Shown here: one piece after another, positions 27,063 through 36,433 of the stretch
Layout of the letters: each line of letters starts with the position of its first letter
Numbering within the stretch: position 1 is the first letter of the stretch
NCBI RefSeq assembly: GCF_001548375.1
Contig: NZ_AP017295.1
Span: forward strand, 372,001 to 436,000
Length of the DNA stretch: 64,000 nt
Direction: 5' to 3'
Source: Nostoc sp. NIES-3756
GTDB taxonomy: Bacteria; Cyanobacteriota; Cyanobacteriia; Cyanobacteriales; Nostocaceae
Made by a program: the position numbers and the translations under genes
The notes under the pieces: model-generated
The model's input: the letters and a program-made list of their open reading frames with translations, nothing else
The model's database searches: none
Told to the model about the DNA's origin: nothing

Positions 27063-28235
27063 AAACATATCTGCCGGATCAGCAGATTGTAATTTACGAG
27101 TTGCTATAGTTCCAGAAAGAGTACACATGAGCAGAGTTAATAATAAAACTATTAAGGCTCTAACTACTGTCATGTATATAGGTAAATTTGTGGCATTTGC
27201 TGCTAATTGATATAGCCATAAAGGAACAATAAATCCAGGAATAAAACCTAAAACTGCCAGAATTAATGCTTCTTCAAAAATTACCCCTAATAAATATGAG
27301 TTACCATAACCCATTGCTTTGAATGTGGCATATTCTTTAATGTGGGCATTAACATCAGTGGAAAGCACTTGATAAACAATAATCACACCCACCATAAATC
27401 CCATTGATACGCCTAAACTGAAGATGAAACCGATGGGGCTTTCTTTTTTCCAGTAGTCTTCTTCAAACTTGATGTATTCCGCACGAGTGAGAACTTTTAC
27501 ATCCTCAGGTAAATGTGATTTTAAAGCTTGTGCAACTTGTTCTGGCTCATAACCCGGTTGTATATTAACCAAGCCCAAACTAATGCTTCCTGGTTGTCTT
27601 CTAGGAAACAGCCGCAAGAAATTTTCATCACTAGAAACTAAAGTACCATCAGCACCAAAGGAAGCGCCTAGTTTAAATGTTCCACTAATCGAGATGGTGC
27701 GTTTATCTACCTCAGTAGTAACAGTTTGCCCTGCATCAATTTGGCTAAATACCTCATTATATTCACCCCTAGCCGCACGGTCAAAGACGAAATTATCTGG
27801 TAGTTTAATTTTATCTAGTTGATTGTTAACCTCTGGAATATTGAGAACAGGTTGCTCAGGATTAAACCCAATTGCTTGTACTGATGTTTTACGGCGAGTT
27901 TGAGGATTTTTCCAAGTAATTAAACCGATATACATGGCTTGTGCTGACTTCACACCCTGTATATCCTCAGCTTGCAGCAGTCGTCGCCGGGAGAAGGTAG
28001 CGAGGTTCTGCATATTCCGGCTCTGGGGGCTAATCAAAACTATGTCTGCAAGCACCGCACGATTAAGGCGGGTATTACTGTCATACAGAGCGTTTTGAAA
28101 GCCCAACTGCATGAACATCAAGACATCCGCAAAGGCGATACCAGATAAAGCAACCAAGAGGCGGCTTTTATGATGACTCAGTTGCAACCATCCTAAAGGT
28201 GTGCGTCGTTGTAATTCTTGAATGAATGTATTCAT
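27060..28235 (-). CDS. devC: DevC-type ABC exporter permease
   Basis: 391 residues with the FtsX/MacB permease layout: one membrane helix near the N-terminus (about 25-45), a large periplasmic domain (about 50-270), and three helices at the C-terminus. The start RTPLGWLQLSHHKSRLLVALSGIAFADVLMFMQLGFQ is typical of DevC. It pairs with DevA and DevB. It begins 5 bp after devB ends, so the two are translationally close, and ends in a heptamer array before devA. Confidence 0.93.
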   Translation of the reverse strand: MNTFIQELQRRTPLGWLQLSHHKSRLLVALSGIAFADVLMFMQLGFQNALYDSNTRLNRAVLADIVLISPQSRNMQNLATFSRRRLLQAEDIQGVKSAQAMYIGLITWKNPQTRRKTSVQAIGFNPEQPVLNIPEVNNQLDKIKLPDNFVFDRAARGEYNEVFSQIDAGQTVTTEVDKRTISISGTFKLGASFGADGTLVSSDENFLRLFPRRQPGSISLGLVNIQPGYEPEQVAQALKSHLPEDVKVLTRAEYIKFEEDYWKKESPIGFIFSLGVSMGFMVGVIIVYQVLSTDVNAHIKEYATFKAMGYGNSYLLGVIFEEALILAVLGFIPGFIVPLWLYQLAANATNLPIYMTVVRALIVLLLTLLMCTLSGTIATRKLQSADPADMF

Positions 28236-28240
28236 GGTTG

Positions 28241-29572
28241 TTAGTTGTCAGTCGCTAATTGTCTGTCAACATTTATTACTGCTTTAATTTGTAAATTGGT
28301 GAATTTAGCGGCTTTTTGGCTGGAGGGTTTGTCTAGTTGTACGTGAACTTCTACTACTCTGGAATCGATATTCTCGCTAGGATCAGTGTTGATGATGTTC
28401 TGCCTTTGCACTTTCCAGCCAACCCAAGCGACTGTTCCCTGTAATTTGCTTGGTAGTGAATTACTTGATATCTCTACTTTTTGTCCTGGGCTGACTTTGT
28501 TGACATCGCTTTGATATACTTCGACAACTGCATACATCTGATTAGTTTGCCCAATCTCGACGATACCGTCGTTAGATACAACTTCACCGGAACGAGTATG
28601 AATATCGAAGATCACGCCATCTTGGGGCGATCGCACATAAACTTGATCTAAGTTGGCTTTTGCTTGTTTCGCTGCGGCAACTGCGCGGTTTACTTCTACT
28701 TTGGCTGCTTCTACATCAATGGGACGCACTTCGGCTATTTTGTCTAGGGTGGCGGCGGCGGCGCTGACTTGTTTGCCACCAGTGGCGTTAATTTTAGATA
28801 AGGCTGTTTTAGCTTCGCTGATTTGCTTACGTCCAGTGCTATCAATCCTTTGCAGGTTAGCTTGTGCTTCGTTCAACTGCTGGGTGATAGTTTCAACGCT
28901 GAGTCGTTTGCTGTCATGTAGAGATTGAGAAATTGCACCGTCAGTATAAAGCTGTTGATAGCGTTCCCATTCGATTTGAGCGTTTTTGAGTTCTGCTTGT
29001 AATCTGTTAATTGTTGCCTGCTGGGCTGATTTCTCACCTTGCCATTGCGCCTCTAATCTAGCTACTGTTTCTTGTTGTTCTCTCTCATCACCTGTTGTTT
29101 GTGCTTGAACACGGGCAATTTCGGCTTCTTGGGCTTCGATTTCGCCAATTTTCGCCCCTTCGCGTACTTTTTTTAAATTTACCTGAGCTACCTTTACCGC
29201 TTCTTGGGCTTCTTGGTAGGCTGCTTCTAAGCGATCGCGATTATCTAAAATAGCAATTACTTGTCCAGTTTTTACACTGTCCCCTTCTTGAACTAGTAGC
29301 TTCTCTACTCGACTTCCTTGTCCAGATGATGAAGGTGCAGAAAGTTTAATTACCTTGCCCTTCGGTTCTAGCCTGCCTAAAGCTGTTACCGTTTTGATTT
29401 GTGGTGTACTAATTTGCAGCACTTTGGTTTCAGGAGATGGCTGTGCTTGCTGCCATGAACTATATGCTTTTGCGCCTGCGATCGCCAAACCTACTGCTGT
29501 CACTACAATGACAAATTGCCGGGAATTACGCTTGAAGAATACGGAACCTTGATCTGCAACTTCGCGCACCAT
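28241..29572 (-). CDS. devB: DevB-type membrane fusion protein
   Basis: 443 residues. A single N-terminal membrane helix (about 20-40), then the split lipoyl domain (KLSAPSSSGQGSRVEKLLVQEGDSVKTGQ ... VYVRSPQDGVIFDI) around a long coiled-coil hairpin (about 115-290, Ala/Gln/Glu-rich), and a beta-barrel end. This is the periplasmic adaptor of the DevBCA pump, bridging the permease to an outer-membrane channel. AGAGGGG is a good ribosome site before the ATG. A palindromic operator candidate lies 29-44 bp upstream, facing the divergent TetR gene. Confidence 0.93.
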   Translation of the reverse strand: MVREVADQGSVFFKRNSRQFVIVVTAVGLAIAGAKAYSSWQQAQPSPETKVLQISTPQIKTVTALGRLEPKGKVIKLSAPSSSGQGSRVEKLLVQEGDSVKTGQVIAILDNRDRLEAAYQEAQEAVKVAQVNLKKVREGAKIGEIEAQEAEIARVQAQTTGDEREQQETVARLEAQWQGEKSAQQATINRLQAELKNAQIEWERYQQLYTDGAISQSLHDSKRLSVETITQQLNEAQANLQRIDSTGRKQISEAKTALSKINATGGKQVSAAAATLDKIAEVRPIDVEAAKVEVNRAVAAAKQAKANLDQVYVRSPQDGVIFDIHTRSGEVVSNDGIVEIGQTNQMYAVVEVYQSDVNKVSPGQKVEISSNSLPSKLQGTVAWVGWKVQRQNIINTDPSENIDSRVVEVHVQLDKPSSQKAAKFTNLQIKAVINVDRQLATDN

Positions 29573-29600
29573 AAGCCCCTCTTATGTTTAGAATGCTAAA

Positions 29601-29616
29601 TAAACTATTCAGTTTA
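29601..29616. promoter_or_regulatory. Putative TetR-family operator between devB and tetR
   Basis: TAAACT-ATTC-AGTTTA, perfect 6-bp arms with a 4-bp centre, within the 159-bp divergent promoter region. Half-site-like CTAAACCG (29633-29640) and CGGTCTAAG (about 29695) lie nearer the regulator gene. Size and position suit a TetR-family dimer that would control both directions. Motif-based inference only. Confidence 0.55.
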
Positions 29617-29731
29617 ATAATATATTTTTAGACTAAACCGTACATTACAATATGTCAAGTGATAGTAAAAATCTCTGCAAATTACATCACTTATCGGTCT
29701 AAGCTGGTTTATTTAGCGAAGATATAAAAAT

Positions 29732-30604
29732 ATGAGTAAGAAAAAGGGACGTGTAGACAGTAATAACAATGACCGCTTGCCATCAGTAGATAAGGTTGAT
29801 GCAATTCTCAATGGTGCAATGCAAGAGTTTTTGGCTCATGGTTATACAGCAACCACAATGGATAGAGTTACAGCAGCAGCAGGCGTATCAAAAACCACTG
29901 TATACAACTACTTTCAAGATAAAGAAGGATTGTTTGTAGCTTTAATTGAACGACTAGCTAAAGAGAAATATTTTGCCATCCGACAAGATCCTGATTTCTT
30001 GCAAGGAGAACCTCATATAGTTCTGCAACGTATAGCTACAAATATTCTTGCACAAATAGAGCAAGAACCAGAATTTCTGGGCTTGGTAAGACTGATTATT
30101 GCTGAATCTGCGAGATTTCCATCGTTAGCCCAAACTTTTGTGTGCAACATAGATAAAACCGCTTTGGAACTTCTCAGACAATATTTTGCCAACCATGAAG
30201 AACTACAATTACCTGATCCTGAAGTATCTGCACGGATTTTTCTAGGTACATTAGTGCATTTTATTATTCTCCAGTATATGCTGCATGGTCAGGATATTTT
30301 ACCGATGGAACGCGATCGCTTAATTAACAACCTAATTAACTTAATCACTATTAATCTCTCCAAACACCCAGCACCAGATCAGTATTCCGGTACAAGGCAA
30401 AAATCAACCAGACGTAAGCGTAGCGCCTCAGGTAAATTCAAAATGGACTATGGTTCTGAACCCAAACATCTACGTTCTGTCAGGTTGACGGATACAGCTT
30501 GGGAAAAGTTAGCAGAGATAGCCGAACAACATAATTTAACTCGCAGCGAGATGATTGAAATCTTTGCCCGCAAGGGTTTTTCGGGGAATATAGATAATTC
30601 CTAA
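29732..30604 (+). CDS. TetR-family regulator with a C-terminal ribbon-helix-helix-like tail
   Basis: 290 residues, longer than usual TetR proteins (about 200). The N-terminal helix-turn-helix is clear (TMDRVTAAAGVSKTTVYNYF, about residues 43-62), followed by an all-helical ligand domain to about 215. A basic linker rich in Lys/Arg/Ser (STRRKRSASGK) leads to SVRLTDTAWEKLAEIAEQ and an HNLTRSEMIE helix, which looks like a CopG/RHH DNA-binding unit. It is divergent from devBCA and most likely represses that exporter in response to a small hydrophobic ligand. The tail could add a second DNA contact. Confidence 0.85.
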   Translation: MSKKKGRVDSNNNDRLPSVDKVDAILNGAMQEFLAHGYTATTMDRVTAAAGVSKTTVYNYFQDKEGLFVALIERLAKEKYFAIRQDPDFLQGEPHIVLQRIATNILAQIEQEPEFLGLVRLIIAESARFPSLAQTFVCNIDKTALELLRQYFANHEELQLPDPEVSARIFLGTLVHFIILQYMLHGQDILPMERDRLINNLINLITINLSKHPAPDQYSGTRQKSTRRKRSASGKFKMDYGSEPKHLRSVRLTDTAWEKLAEIAEQHNLTRSEMIEIFARKGFSGNIDNS

Positions 30605-30628
30605 TCTATATGATTAGGCGCTCCCTTG

Positions 30629-30678
30629 TGTATATACATGGTGGAAAAGAAGATTTAAAATTAATGTATATACATGGT
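30629..30678. repeat. Duplicated motif TGTATATACATGGT
   Basis: Exact 14-bp copies at 30629-30642 and 30665-30678, each containing the 10-bp palindrome TGTATATACA. They lie in the gap between the converging tetR and deacetylase genes. Function unknown. Confidence 0.6.
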
Positions 30679-30705
30679 AGTCCCTCAAGGCTAACCTGCA
30701 AACCT

Positions 30706-31578
30706 TCACTGACACGCCTGAGCAGTAACTGGAGCTATGGCTTCAGCCATCTTGGTGATTTGCTTAGGAGATTTATTATAGTTAACAATTAAGCGAGGAA
30801 TTTGATAGGGATTATTTTTGCAAGTGTAGTTTAGCGTTTCATCATTATATAAATAACCAGATAAATAATATCTAGAAACATAACTTTCTACTTGTTTGTT
30901 ATAAGCTCCATAAGGATAAGCAAAATGAGATGCGACTACCTGCTGTGGGTCTAAATCTTGTGTGCATCTCCTCAAGATAGTTCTAGCTTGTAAAAGCTCA
31001 TTAATAACTTCTCGCCTTGTTAATGTTGTTAAATCTCTATGATTTAAGCCATGAGATTGAATATCATAGAACCCTTGTTGTAAACCTACTCTCAATTCTT
31101 GACAACTCAAGTGTGTTTTACTATCGCTTGCCTTTTGTGTCAAACGGCTAGGATTAATAAATAAAACTATCTTTACTTTCGTCCCATATTTATTTTCTAG
31201 TTTTACTAAAATTGGCAATAATTTTGTATGTACTGACTTGTATCCATCATCGAAAGTCAGCATAATTGGCTTTTTACGACGATATTCGGCGGGAACGGCT
31301 TGAGATTTCGTTAAGAAAAAATCATATAGATCCTGGGTACTTAAAAACCAGTAGTTATTAACAATTAAATGTTCTAACAGTTTTTCTAACTCTTGTTTTG
31401 AATAGTGCATCTCTTCAGAGACTAAAGCAGATAGCTGTTTATTGTTTTGATTATCTACAATACCGTGAAATCCCAAAATGGGAACTGTAGGCTCAGTATA
31501 TCCAAAATTAAGTACAGCCAGGGAAATGATAGCGACTAAAGCTATACTAAAGGGAAAATTTTGAGTTTTGACTGTCAT
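30706..31578 (-). CDS. Polysaccharide deacetylase (NodB/CE4) family protein
   Basis: 290 residues from ATG at 31578; a TTG 33 bases upstream is less likely. An N-terminal hydrophobic segment (about 8-28) is a signal peptide or anchor. The NodB domain shows IMLTFDDGYKSV (metal and catalytic Asp pair), SHGLNHRDL (metal His pair) and FAYPYGAYN, so the CE4 metal site is intact. Such enzymes remove N-acetyl groups from peptidoglycan or exopolysaccharide in the periplasm or at the surface. The exact substrate is not predictable. It stands alone. Confidence 0.88.
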   Translation of the reverse strand: MTVKTQNFPFSIALVAIISLAVLNFGYTEPTVPILGFHGIVDNQNNKQLSALVSEEMHYSKQELEKLLEHLIVNNYWFLSTQDLYDFFLTKSQAVPAEYRRKKPIMLTFDDGYKSVHTKLLPILVKLENKYGTKVKIVLFINPSRLTQKASDSKTHLSCQELRVGLQQGFYDIQSHGLNHRDLTTLTRREVINELLQARTILRRCTQDLDPQQVVASHFAYPYGAYNKQVESYVSRYYLSGYLYNDETLNYTCKNNPYQIPRLIVNYNKSPKQITKMAEAIAPVTAQACQ

Positions 31579-31730
31579 TTCGGTGGTAGTAATGCACTGG
31601 TAAACTAACAATAAAAATTTGCAGATTGATATCTATGCCAGCCTAGTTTATCAATGAGGGAAGAGCAAGTAAATAAGAAAAGTTGACTCAGAGAGTGGGA
31701 AAATAAGTATGGACTAATGACTGATAACTA

Positions 31731-32444
31731 ATGACTATTGACACAATTTTCGTACCCCAAGGATCTGAATATAGGGCTGTGTGTCGCGGTTTAAGCCAAG
31801 TAACTGGACAAACACCTAAAATTGTACAGATACCAGTAGGTATAGAGCCATTAACACGATACCTGCAACAATGTCCAAGACAAGAATACTTTCCCCATGA
31901 CCGACAACCCAGATTTTTAGTGATGGGTTTATGCGGCAGTTTAACCCCACGCTATCATGTGGGGGATATTTTACTATATGAGAGTTGTATTTATCACCAA
32001 AAATTACAAGAGTGCGATCGCTTACAGCACAGTTTCACTGATCGCTCTTTTACCACAGAACTACACTCAAAACTCAAAACTCATCACCCAGCAATTAGTT
32101 TAGCCAAATCATTGACAAGCGATCGCGTTATTTGTTCTGCTACACAAAAGCGCTACCTTGGCGAAACCCTAGCGGCTGATGTGGTTGACATGGAAGGATT
32201 TGCTGCTTTAGAGTTCTTCAATAGCATTGGTGCAGCAGTAGCTATGCTGCGGGTAGTCAGTGATGATTGTCATCATGACATCCCCGACTTGACGGCAGCA
32301 TTTAATGCTGATGGTTCGCTACAGCCATTACCTCTAGCCTTGAGTTTGCTACGTCAACCTATAGCCGCCACTCGCCTCATTCGCGGTTCATTGCGGGGAT
32401 TAAAAGTGTTAGAAGAAGTGACAAAATCACTATGCTGTAGGTGA
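31731..32444 (+). CDS. hpnG: Hopanoid-associated phosphorylase / adenosylhopane nucleosidase-like
   Basis: 237 residues in the purine-nucleoside-phosphorylase/MTAN fold: VMGLCGSLTPRYHVGDILLY matches the phosphate/ribose loop and VVDMEGFAALEF the ribose-binding Met-Glu. HpnG removes adenine from adenosylhopane to allow ribosylhopane and bacteriohopanetetrol synthesis. Placement beside hpnB and shc supports that role. The start codon lies in a TAATGAC-type heptamer repeat. Its 3' end overlaps the convergent DUF4351 gene by 15 bp. Confidence 0.82.
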   Translation: MTIDTIFVPQGSEYRAVCRGLSQVTGQTPKIVQIPVGIEPLTRYLQQCPRQEYFPHDRQPRFLVMGLCGSLTPRYHVGDILLYESCIYHQKLQECDRLQHSFTDRSFTTELHSKLKTHHPAISLAKSLTSDRVICSATQKRYLGETLAADVVDMEGFAALEFFNSIGAAVAMLRVVSDDCHHDIPDLTAAFNADGSLQPLPLALSLLRQPIAATRLIRGSLRGLKVLEEVTKSLCCR

Positions 32445-32672
32445 TTCAAGCCAAACAATTAAATCCGATACATGAGAAAAATCTAAAAGTTTTTCCCCTA
32501 ATTCTTCTAACTGTTCTGTAGATAAAGATTGAATACGCTCAATAATTGATGAATCTAGTTCACCAAAGCGTCTGTTTAAAAGACGGAGAATATACTTTAA
32601 TGCTTCTTTCTTTTCACCTTTCTGCAAAATATCTTGATAAATTACTGACTCTTGCATAATATCCTCACTCAT
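32430..32672 (-). CDS. DUF4351-domain fragment, remnant-like of an Rpn/transposase-family nuclease
   Basis: 80 residues. The second half (RRFGELDSSIIERIQSLSTEQLEELGEKLLDFSHVSDLIVWL) is the DUF4351 domain, normally at the C-terminus of PD-(D/E)XK 'Rpn family' nucleases or YhgA-like putative transposases, which are about 250-300 residues. The nuclease domain is missing. It could be a stand-alone short gene or the leftover of a decayed one; ATG at 32672 has AAGGTAA upstream. It sits between hpnG and hpnB. Confidence 0.65.
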   Translation of the reverse strand: MSEDIMQESVIYQDILQKGEKKEALKYILRLLNRRFGELDSSIIERIQSLSTEQLEELGEKLLDFSHVSDLIVWLESPTA

Positions 32673-32713
32673 TAAATTACCTTTGATTTGTTAAATTTAG
32701 AACGCAAATACTT

Positions 32714-33922
32714 TTACCCCGGATAGACTCTGCCTTTCCAAGCACCACCGCGTCCTTGCCAATGACGTAATGCTGAGTCAATGGTCATGAGGGTATAGAG
32801 AAAAGCGATCGCAGGTAAACTAAAAGCTAACAATGGGGAAAGTTTGTAAAAACGAATCGTAGGGAAATAAGCTAAAGACATTAACAACCAAGCAGCTAAA
32901 CCTATAAGTGCAATTCCCCAGTTACTCATCAACGCGCCGATTATAGTCCCCACAGGTGGAATCAGATAAATCAACGTCATCGCCACCACAGTTCCCAACA
33001 GTAACCAGGGTGAATAATTTAATTGAGTGTATGCAGTCCGCGCCACCATATCCCAAATTGTCTGCAAAGATTGATATTGTCTGAGACTGCGAGTTGATGA
33101 ACTTAAGCCTAGCCAGATTTTGCGGGAGGGAGTGGGGGGAGATGAGGGAGAATTTTTGAATTTTGAATTGTTGCCTGTTCCTTTAACCACTTGGGCAAGG
33201 GTACAATCATCGATTAGGGTTTGGCGGATGACTTGGATACCACCGATTTGTTCTAAAGCTGATGCGCGAATTAGAATACAACCGCCAGCCGCAGCCGCAG
33301 TTTTGTTTTTTGGATTATTTACCCAGCGAAAGGGGTATAGTTTCTGGAAGAAAAAGACGAAGGCGGGAATTAAAAATTTTTCCCAGAAGCTTTCACATCT
33401 GAGTTTTACCATCACTGATGCTAGGTCTAAATCTTCTTGTAGGGCTTTGGCAACTAATCGCGTTAAGTTACTGACATCATGTTCAATATCTGCATCAGTG
33501 AGGAAAAAATAATCGGGTGCAAGTGTTTTGGCTTTGCAAATACCTTGTTCCATTGCCCAGAGTTTACCAGACCAGCCAAGAGGCAAGGATTCACCAGAAA
33601 CAATGTGTAATTGTTGAGCTTTGTCTACTGCGTGGGCTACACCTTCGGCAAAGGCGGCTGTCCCGTCTGTACTTTGGTCATCAACTAAAAAAATGTGGAA
33701 ATCACCAGGATAATCTTGCAGCAGGAGCGATCGCAAGCTCATCGGTATCACATCAGCTTCGTTACGCGCTGGTACTACTGCACAAATTTTTGGTAAAGAT
33801 TTTAACTGAATTTCTTCAACTTCTAACTTCTGATCTGACCGCCAAAACTGCCCTCGCAAAGTTAATAATCCCAACCAAATAACTAAAGATAAAAACATTA
33901 ACCCTAGAAAAAATGCACCCAT
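32714..33922 (-). CDS. hpnB: Hopene-associated glycosyltransferase HpnB
   Basis: 402 residues, a family 2 glycosyltransferase with an N-terminal membrane helix (about 3-22), the GT-A core (CAVVPARNEADVIP, VDDQSTDGTA, FFLTDADIEHD) and three or more C-terminal membrane helices. The GKLWAMEQG motif and the membrane end are typical of HpnB. It probably adds a sugar to a hopanoid head group at the membrane. shc begins 151 bp away in the opposite direction, so the two may share a control region. The acceptor is inferred from family and context. Confidence 0.85.
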   Translation of the reverse strand: MGAFFLGLMFLSLVIWLGLLTLRGQFWRSDQKLEVEEIQLKSLPKICAVVPARNEADVIPMSLRSLLLQDYPGDFHIFLVDDQSTDGTAAFAEGVAHAVDKAQQLHIVSGESLPLGWSGKLWAMEQGICKAKTLAPDYFFLTDADIEHDVSNLTRLVAKALQEDLDLASVMVKLRCESFWEKFLIPAFVFFFQKLYPFRWVNNPKNKTAAAAGGCILIRASALEQIGGIQVIRQTLIDDCTLAQVVKGTGNNSKFKNSPSSPPTPSRKIWLGLSSSTRSLRQYQSLQTIWDMVARTAYTQLNYSPWLLLGTVVAMTLIYLIPPVGTIIGALMSNWGIALIGLAAWLLMSLAYFPTIRFYKLSPLLAFSLPAIAFLYTLMTIDSALRHWQGRGGAWKGRVYPG

Positions 33923-34073
33923 AAGTCGTTATCGCTTCAAATTGAAATTTTGGGGAATGAAGGAGATGAGGGAGTTGCTAATTTTGAATTGATTTCCTCC
34001 TGCCTCCTGCCTCCTTACTTTAAATACCCCAAACACAATACAATAATTGCTGATTGCGCTTGAGTAGTATTTG

Positions 34074-35984
34074 ATGCAAACACAAGACAGGGTACAAGTC
34101 AATCCTATTGCCGAGGCGATCGCAGCCAGTCAAAAATATCTGCTATCGTTACAAAATCCGGCGGGTTACTGGTGGGCGGAGTTGGAATCGAATGTCACCA
34201 TTACATCCGAGGCGGTCTTACTTCATAAAATTTGGGGAACAGATAAAACTAGACCACTACATAAAGTAGAAACCTACTTGCGATCGCAACAACGGCAACA
34301 CGGAGGCTGGGAATTATTCTACGGTGATGGGGGAGAACTCAGCACATCGGTTGAGGCATACATGGCGCTGAAACTGTTGGGTGTACCTGCAACCGACCCA
34401 GCAATGATAAAGGCACGGGAGTTTATTCTTGGGCGTGGTGGTATCAGCAAAACGCGTATCTTTACCAAGTTTCACCTTGCACTCATCGGCTGCTACAACT
34501 GGCGCGGTCTTCCTTCCCTCCCAGCTTGGGTGATGCTGTTACCCAAAGAGTTCCCAGTTAATATTTACGAGATGTCCAGTTGGGCGCGTTCTAGCACTGT
34601 GCCACTGTTGATTGTCTTTGACCAAAAACCTGTCTATCAAGTTAACCCAGCCATTAACCTTGATGAGTTATACGCGGAAGGTGTAGAGAATGTCCGTTAT
34701 GAGTTACCCCGCGCTGGTGACTGGACAGATATATTCTTGACCTTAGATGAAGGCTTTAAGCTAGCAGAAAGCTTCAATTTTATCCCTTTGCGCGAAGAAG
34801 GCATCAAAGCCGCCGAAAAGTGGATTATAGAACGCCAAGAAGCCACAGGCGACTGGGGGGGCATCATTCCCGCCATGCTAAATTCGATGTTGGCTTTACG
34901 CACTCTGGGATATCACACCAGCGATCCCATTGTGGAACGAGGTCTACAAGCCCTTGATAACTTCGCTATTGAAACAGAAGATTCCTATGTAGTCCAGCCT
35001 TGTGTGTCGCCTGTCTGGGATACAGCTTGGGTAATACGAGCGTTTATTGACTCTGGTATGTCACCAGACCACCCCGCTATCGTCAAGGCGGGAGAATGGT
35101 TATTACAAAAGCAAATCCTCGATTATGGTGATTGGACGGTTAAAAATCCCCAAGGAAAACCAGGGGCTTGGGCGTTTGAATTTGACAACCGCTTTTACCC
35201 AGATGTAGATGATACGGCTGTTGTGGTGATGGCACTCCACGCCGCCAAACTACCTAATGAACAATTAAAACAGAGGGCGTGCGATCGCGCTCTGCAATGG
35301 GTAGCTTCAATGCAATGTAAACCTGGTGGTTGGGCAGCCTTTGATATTGACAATGATCAAGATTGGCTCAACGCTATTCCCTACGGCGACTTAAAAGCCA
35401 TGATTGACCCCAACACGGCAGATGTTACCGCCAGAGTGATAGAAATGTTGGGGGCTTGTAACTTAACCATAGATTCCCAAAATTTAGAACGGGCGTTGAC
35501 CTACCTGTTAAATGAACAGGAAGTTGAGGGCTGTTGGTTTGGGCGCTGGGGCGTAAATTATATCTATGGTACTAGTGGCGTTCTCTCTGCCTTAACTTTA
35601 ATCAATCCCCAAAAGTATCAGCGCCAAATTGAACGAGGGGCTAATTGGTTAGTTAGTTGTCAAAATGCAGATGGGGGTTGGGGTGAAACTTGCTTTAGTT
35701 ATAACGACCCCAGTTTGAAAGGTAAGGGTGATAGTACAGCATCACAAACAGCTTGGGCAATAATTGGCTTGATAGCTGCGGGTGAAGCCACAGGTAAATT
35801 TGCCCATGATGCTATTGAACGGGGGGTAAATTATCTTGTCTCAACTCAACAGCCTGACGGTAGTTGGTTTGAGGCGTACTTTACCGGGACTGGCTTCCCC
35901 TGTCACTTTTATCTCAAGTATCACTACTATCAACAATATTTTCCTTTAATTGCCCTTGGTCGCTATCAAGCAATGAGTTCGTAG
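34074..35984 (+). CDS. shc: Squalene-hopene cyclase
   Basis: 636 residues from ATG at 34074 (a TTG sits directly before it). A class II triterpene cyclase that folds squalene to hopene/hopanol at the membrane. The catalytic DxDD acid motif is present as DVDDTA (near residue 382), with several QW repeats (QNPAGYWWAEL, QRQHGGWELF, QNADGGWGE, QQPDGSWFE). Length matches the family (about 630-650). With hpnB and hpnG close by, it forms a hopanoid group that makes sterol-like membrane lipids. Confidence 0.97.
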   Translation: MQTQDRVQVNPIAEAIAASQKYLLSLQNPAGYWWAELESNVTITSEAVLLHKIWGTDKTRPLHKVETYLRSQQRQHGGWELFYGDGGELSTSVEAYMALKLLGVPATDPAMIKAREFILGRGGISKTRIFTKFHLALIGCYNWRGLPSLPAWVMLLPKEFPVNIYEMSSWARSSTVPLLIVFDQKPVYQVNPAINLDELYAEGVENVRYELPRAGDWTDIFLTLDEGFKLAESFNFIPLREEGIKAAEKWIIERQEATGDWGGIIPAMLNSMLALRTLGYHTSDPIVERGLQALDNFAIETEDSYVVQPCVSPVWDTAWVIRAFIDSGMSPDHPAIVKAGEWLLQKQILDYGDWTVKNPQGKPGAWAFEFDNRFYPDVDDTAVVVMALHAAKLPNEQLKQRACDRALQWVASMQCKPGGWAAFDIDNDQDWLNAIPYGDLKAMIDPNTADVTARVIEMLGACNLTIDSQNLERALTYLLNEQEVEGCWFGRWGVNYIYGTSGVLSALTLINPQKYQRQIERGANWLVSCQNADGGWGETCFSYNDPSLKGKGDSTASQTAWAIIGLIAAGEATGKFAHDAIERGVNYLVSTQQPDGSWFEAYFTGTGFPCHFYLKYHYYQQYFPLIALGRYQAMSS

Positions 35985-36067
35985 TAAGTACTGTAGTGCT
36001 TTAGACAAATAGGTTGGCTGGCGATGAGCTTAACCCAACTTTTTTATTAATTTGCGATCGCCTTGAC

Positions 36068-36433
36068 TTAACTATGTGAGTGACTATTGTCGAGAATTAC
36101 AGAGGTTTCTTCATGGCGATCGCTTTTAGTAAACTCATCAAATAATTGAAAAAATTGTTCTAAGGCTTTATGTTCATCTTGTGAAAAAAACAAAATAATT
36201 TTGTCCCAAGACTGACTAGATGTTACCTTAAATCTTTCCTGAATCCAGGTTTGAAAATTGGCAAAATATTTTTCCTGTTCTGTTTCCGGGGTTCCTAGTT
36301 GATGACGAGAGAAGAAGTAACCTGATAAAAAAGCTCGCAAATGAGAAATTGAAGGTTGACCCAGATACATTGCAGGGCGCTTTTGAATATTGTGGAGCAA
36401 ATCGTATAAATCAAGCATAGGTCTTTTCTTCAA
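36068..36433 (-). CDS. Putative immunity partner of the papain-fold toxin-like protein
   Basis: 121 residues, soluble, acidic tail, with the opening MLDLYDLLHNIQKRPAMYLG and a helix containing HLRAFLSGYFF, a pattern seen in small bacterial proteins that accompany polymorphic toxins. The start overlaps the stop of the upstream toxin-like gene by 4 bp (36430-36433), so the two are translationally coupled. No enzyme motif is seen. Immunity role is inferred from size, acidity and coupling; it could equally be a stand-alone unknown. Confidence 0.55.
   Translation of the reverse strand: MKKRPMLDLYDLLHNIQKRPAMYLGQPSISHLRAFLSGYFFSRHQLGTPETEQEKYFANFQTWIQERFKVTSSQSWDKIILFFSQDEHKALEQFFQLFDEFTKSDRHEETSVILDNSHSHS

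Noticed and set aside
29640-29653. GTA-N8-TAT resembling an NtcA box between devB and tetR
   Set aside because: One base off the core consensus, and no -10 at the expected spacing; too weak to claim.
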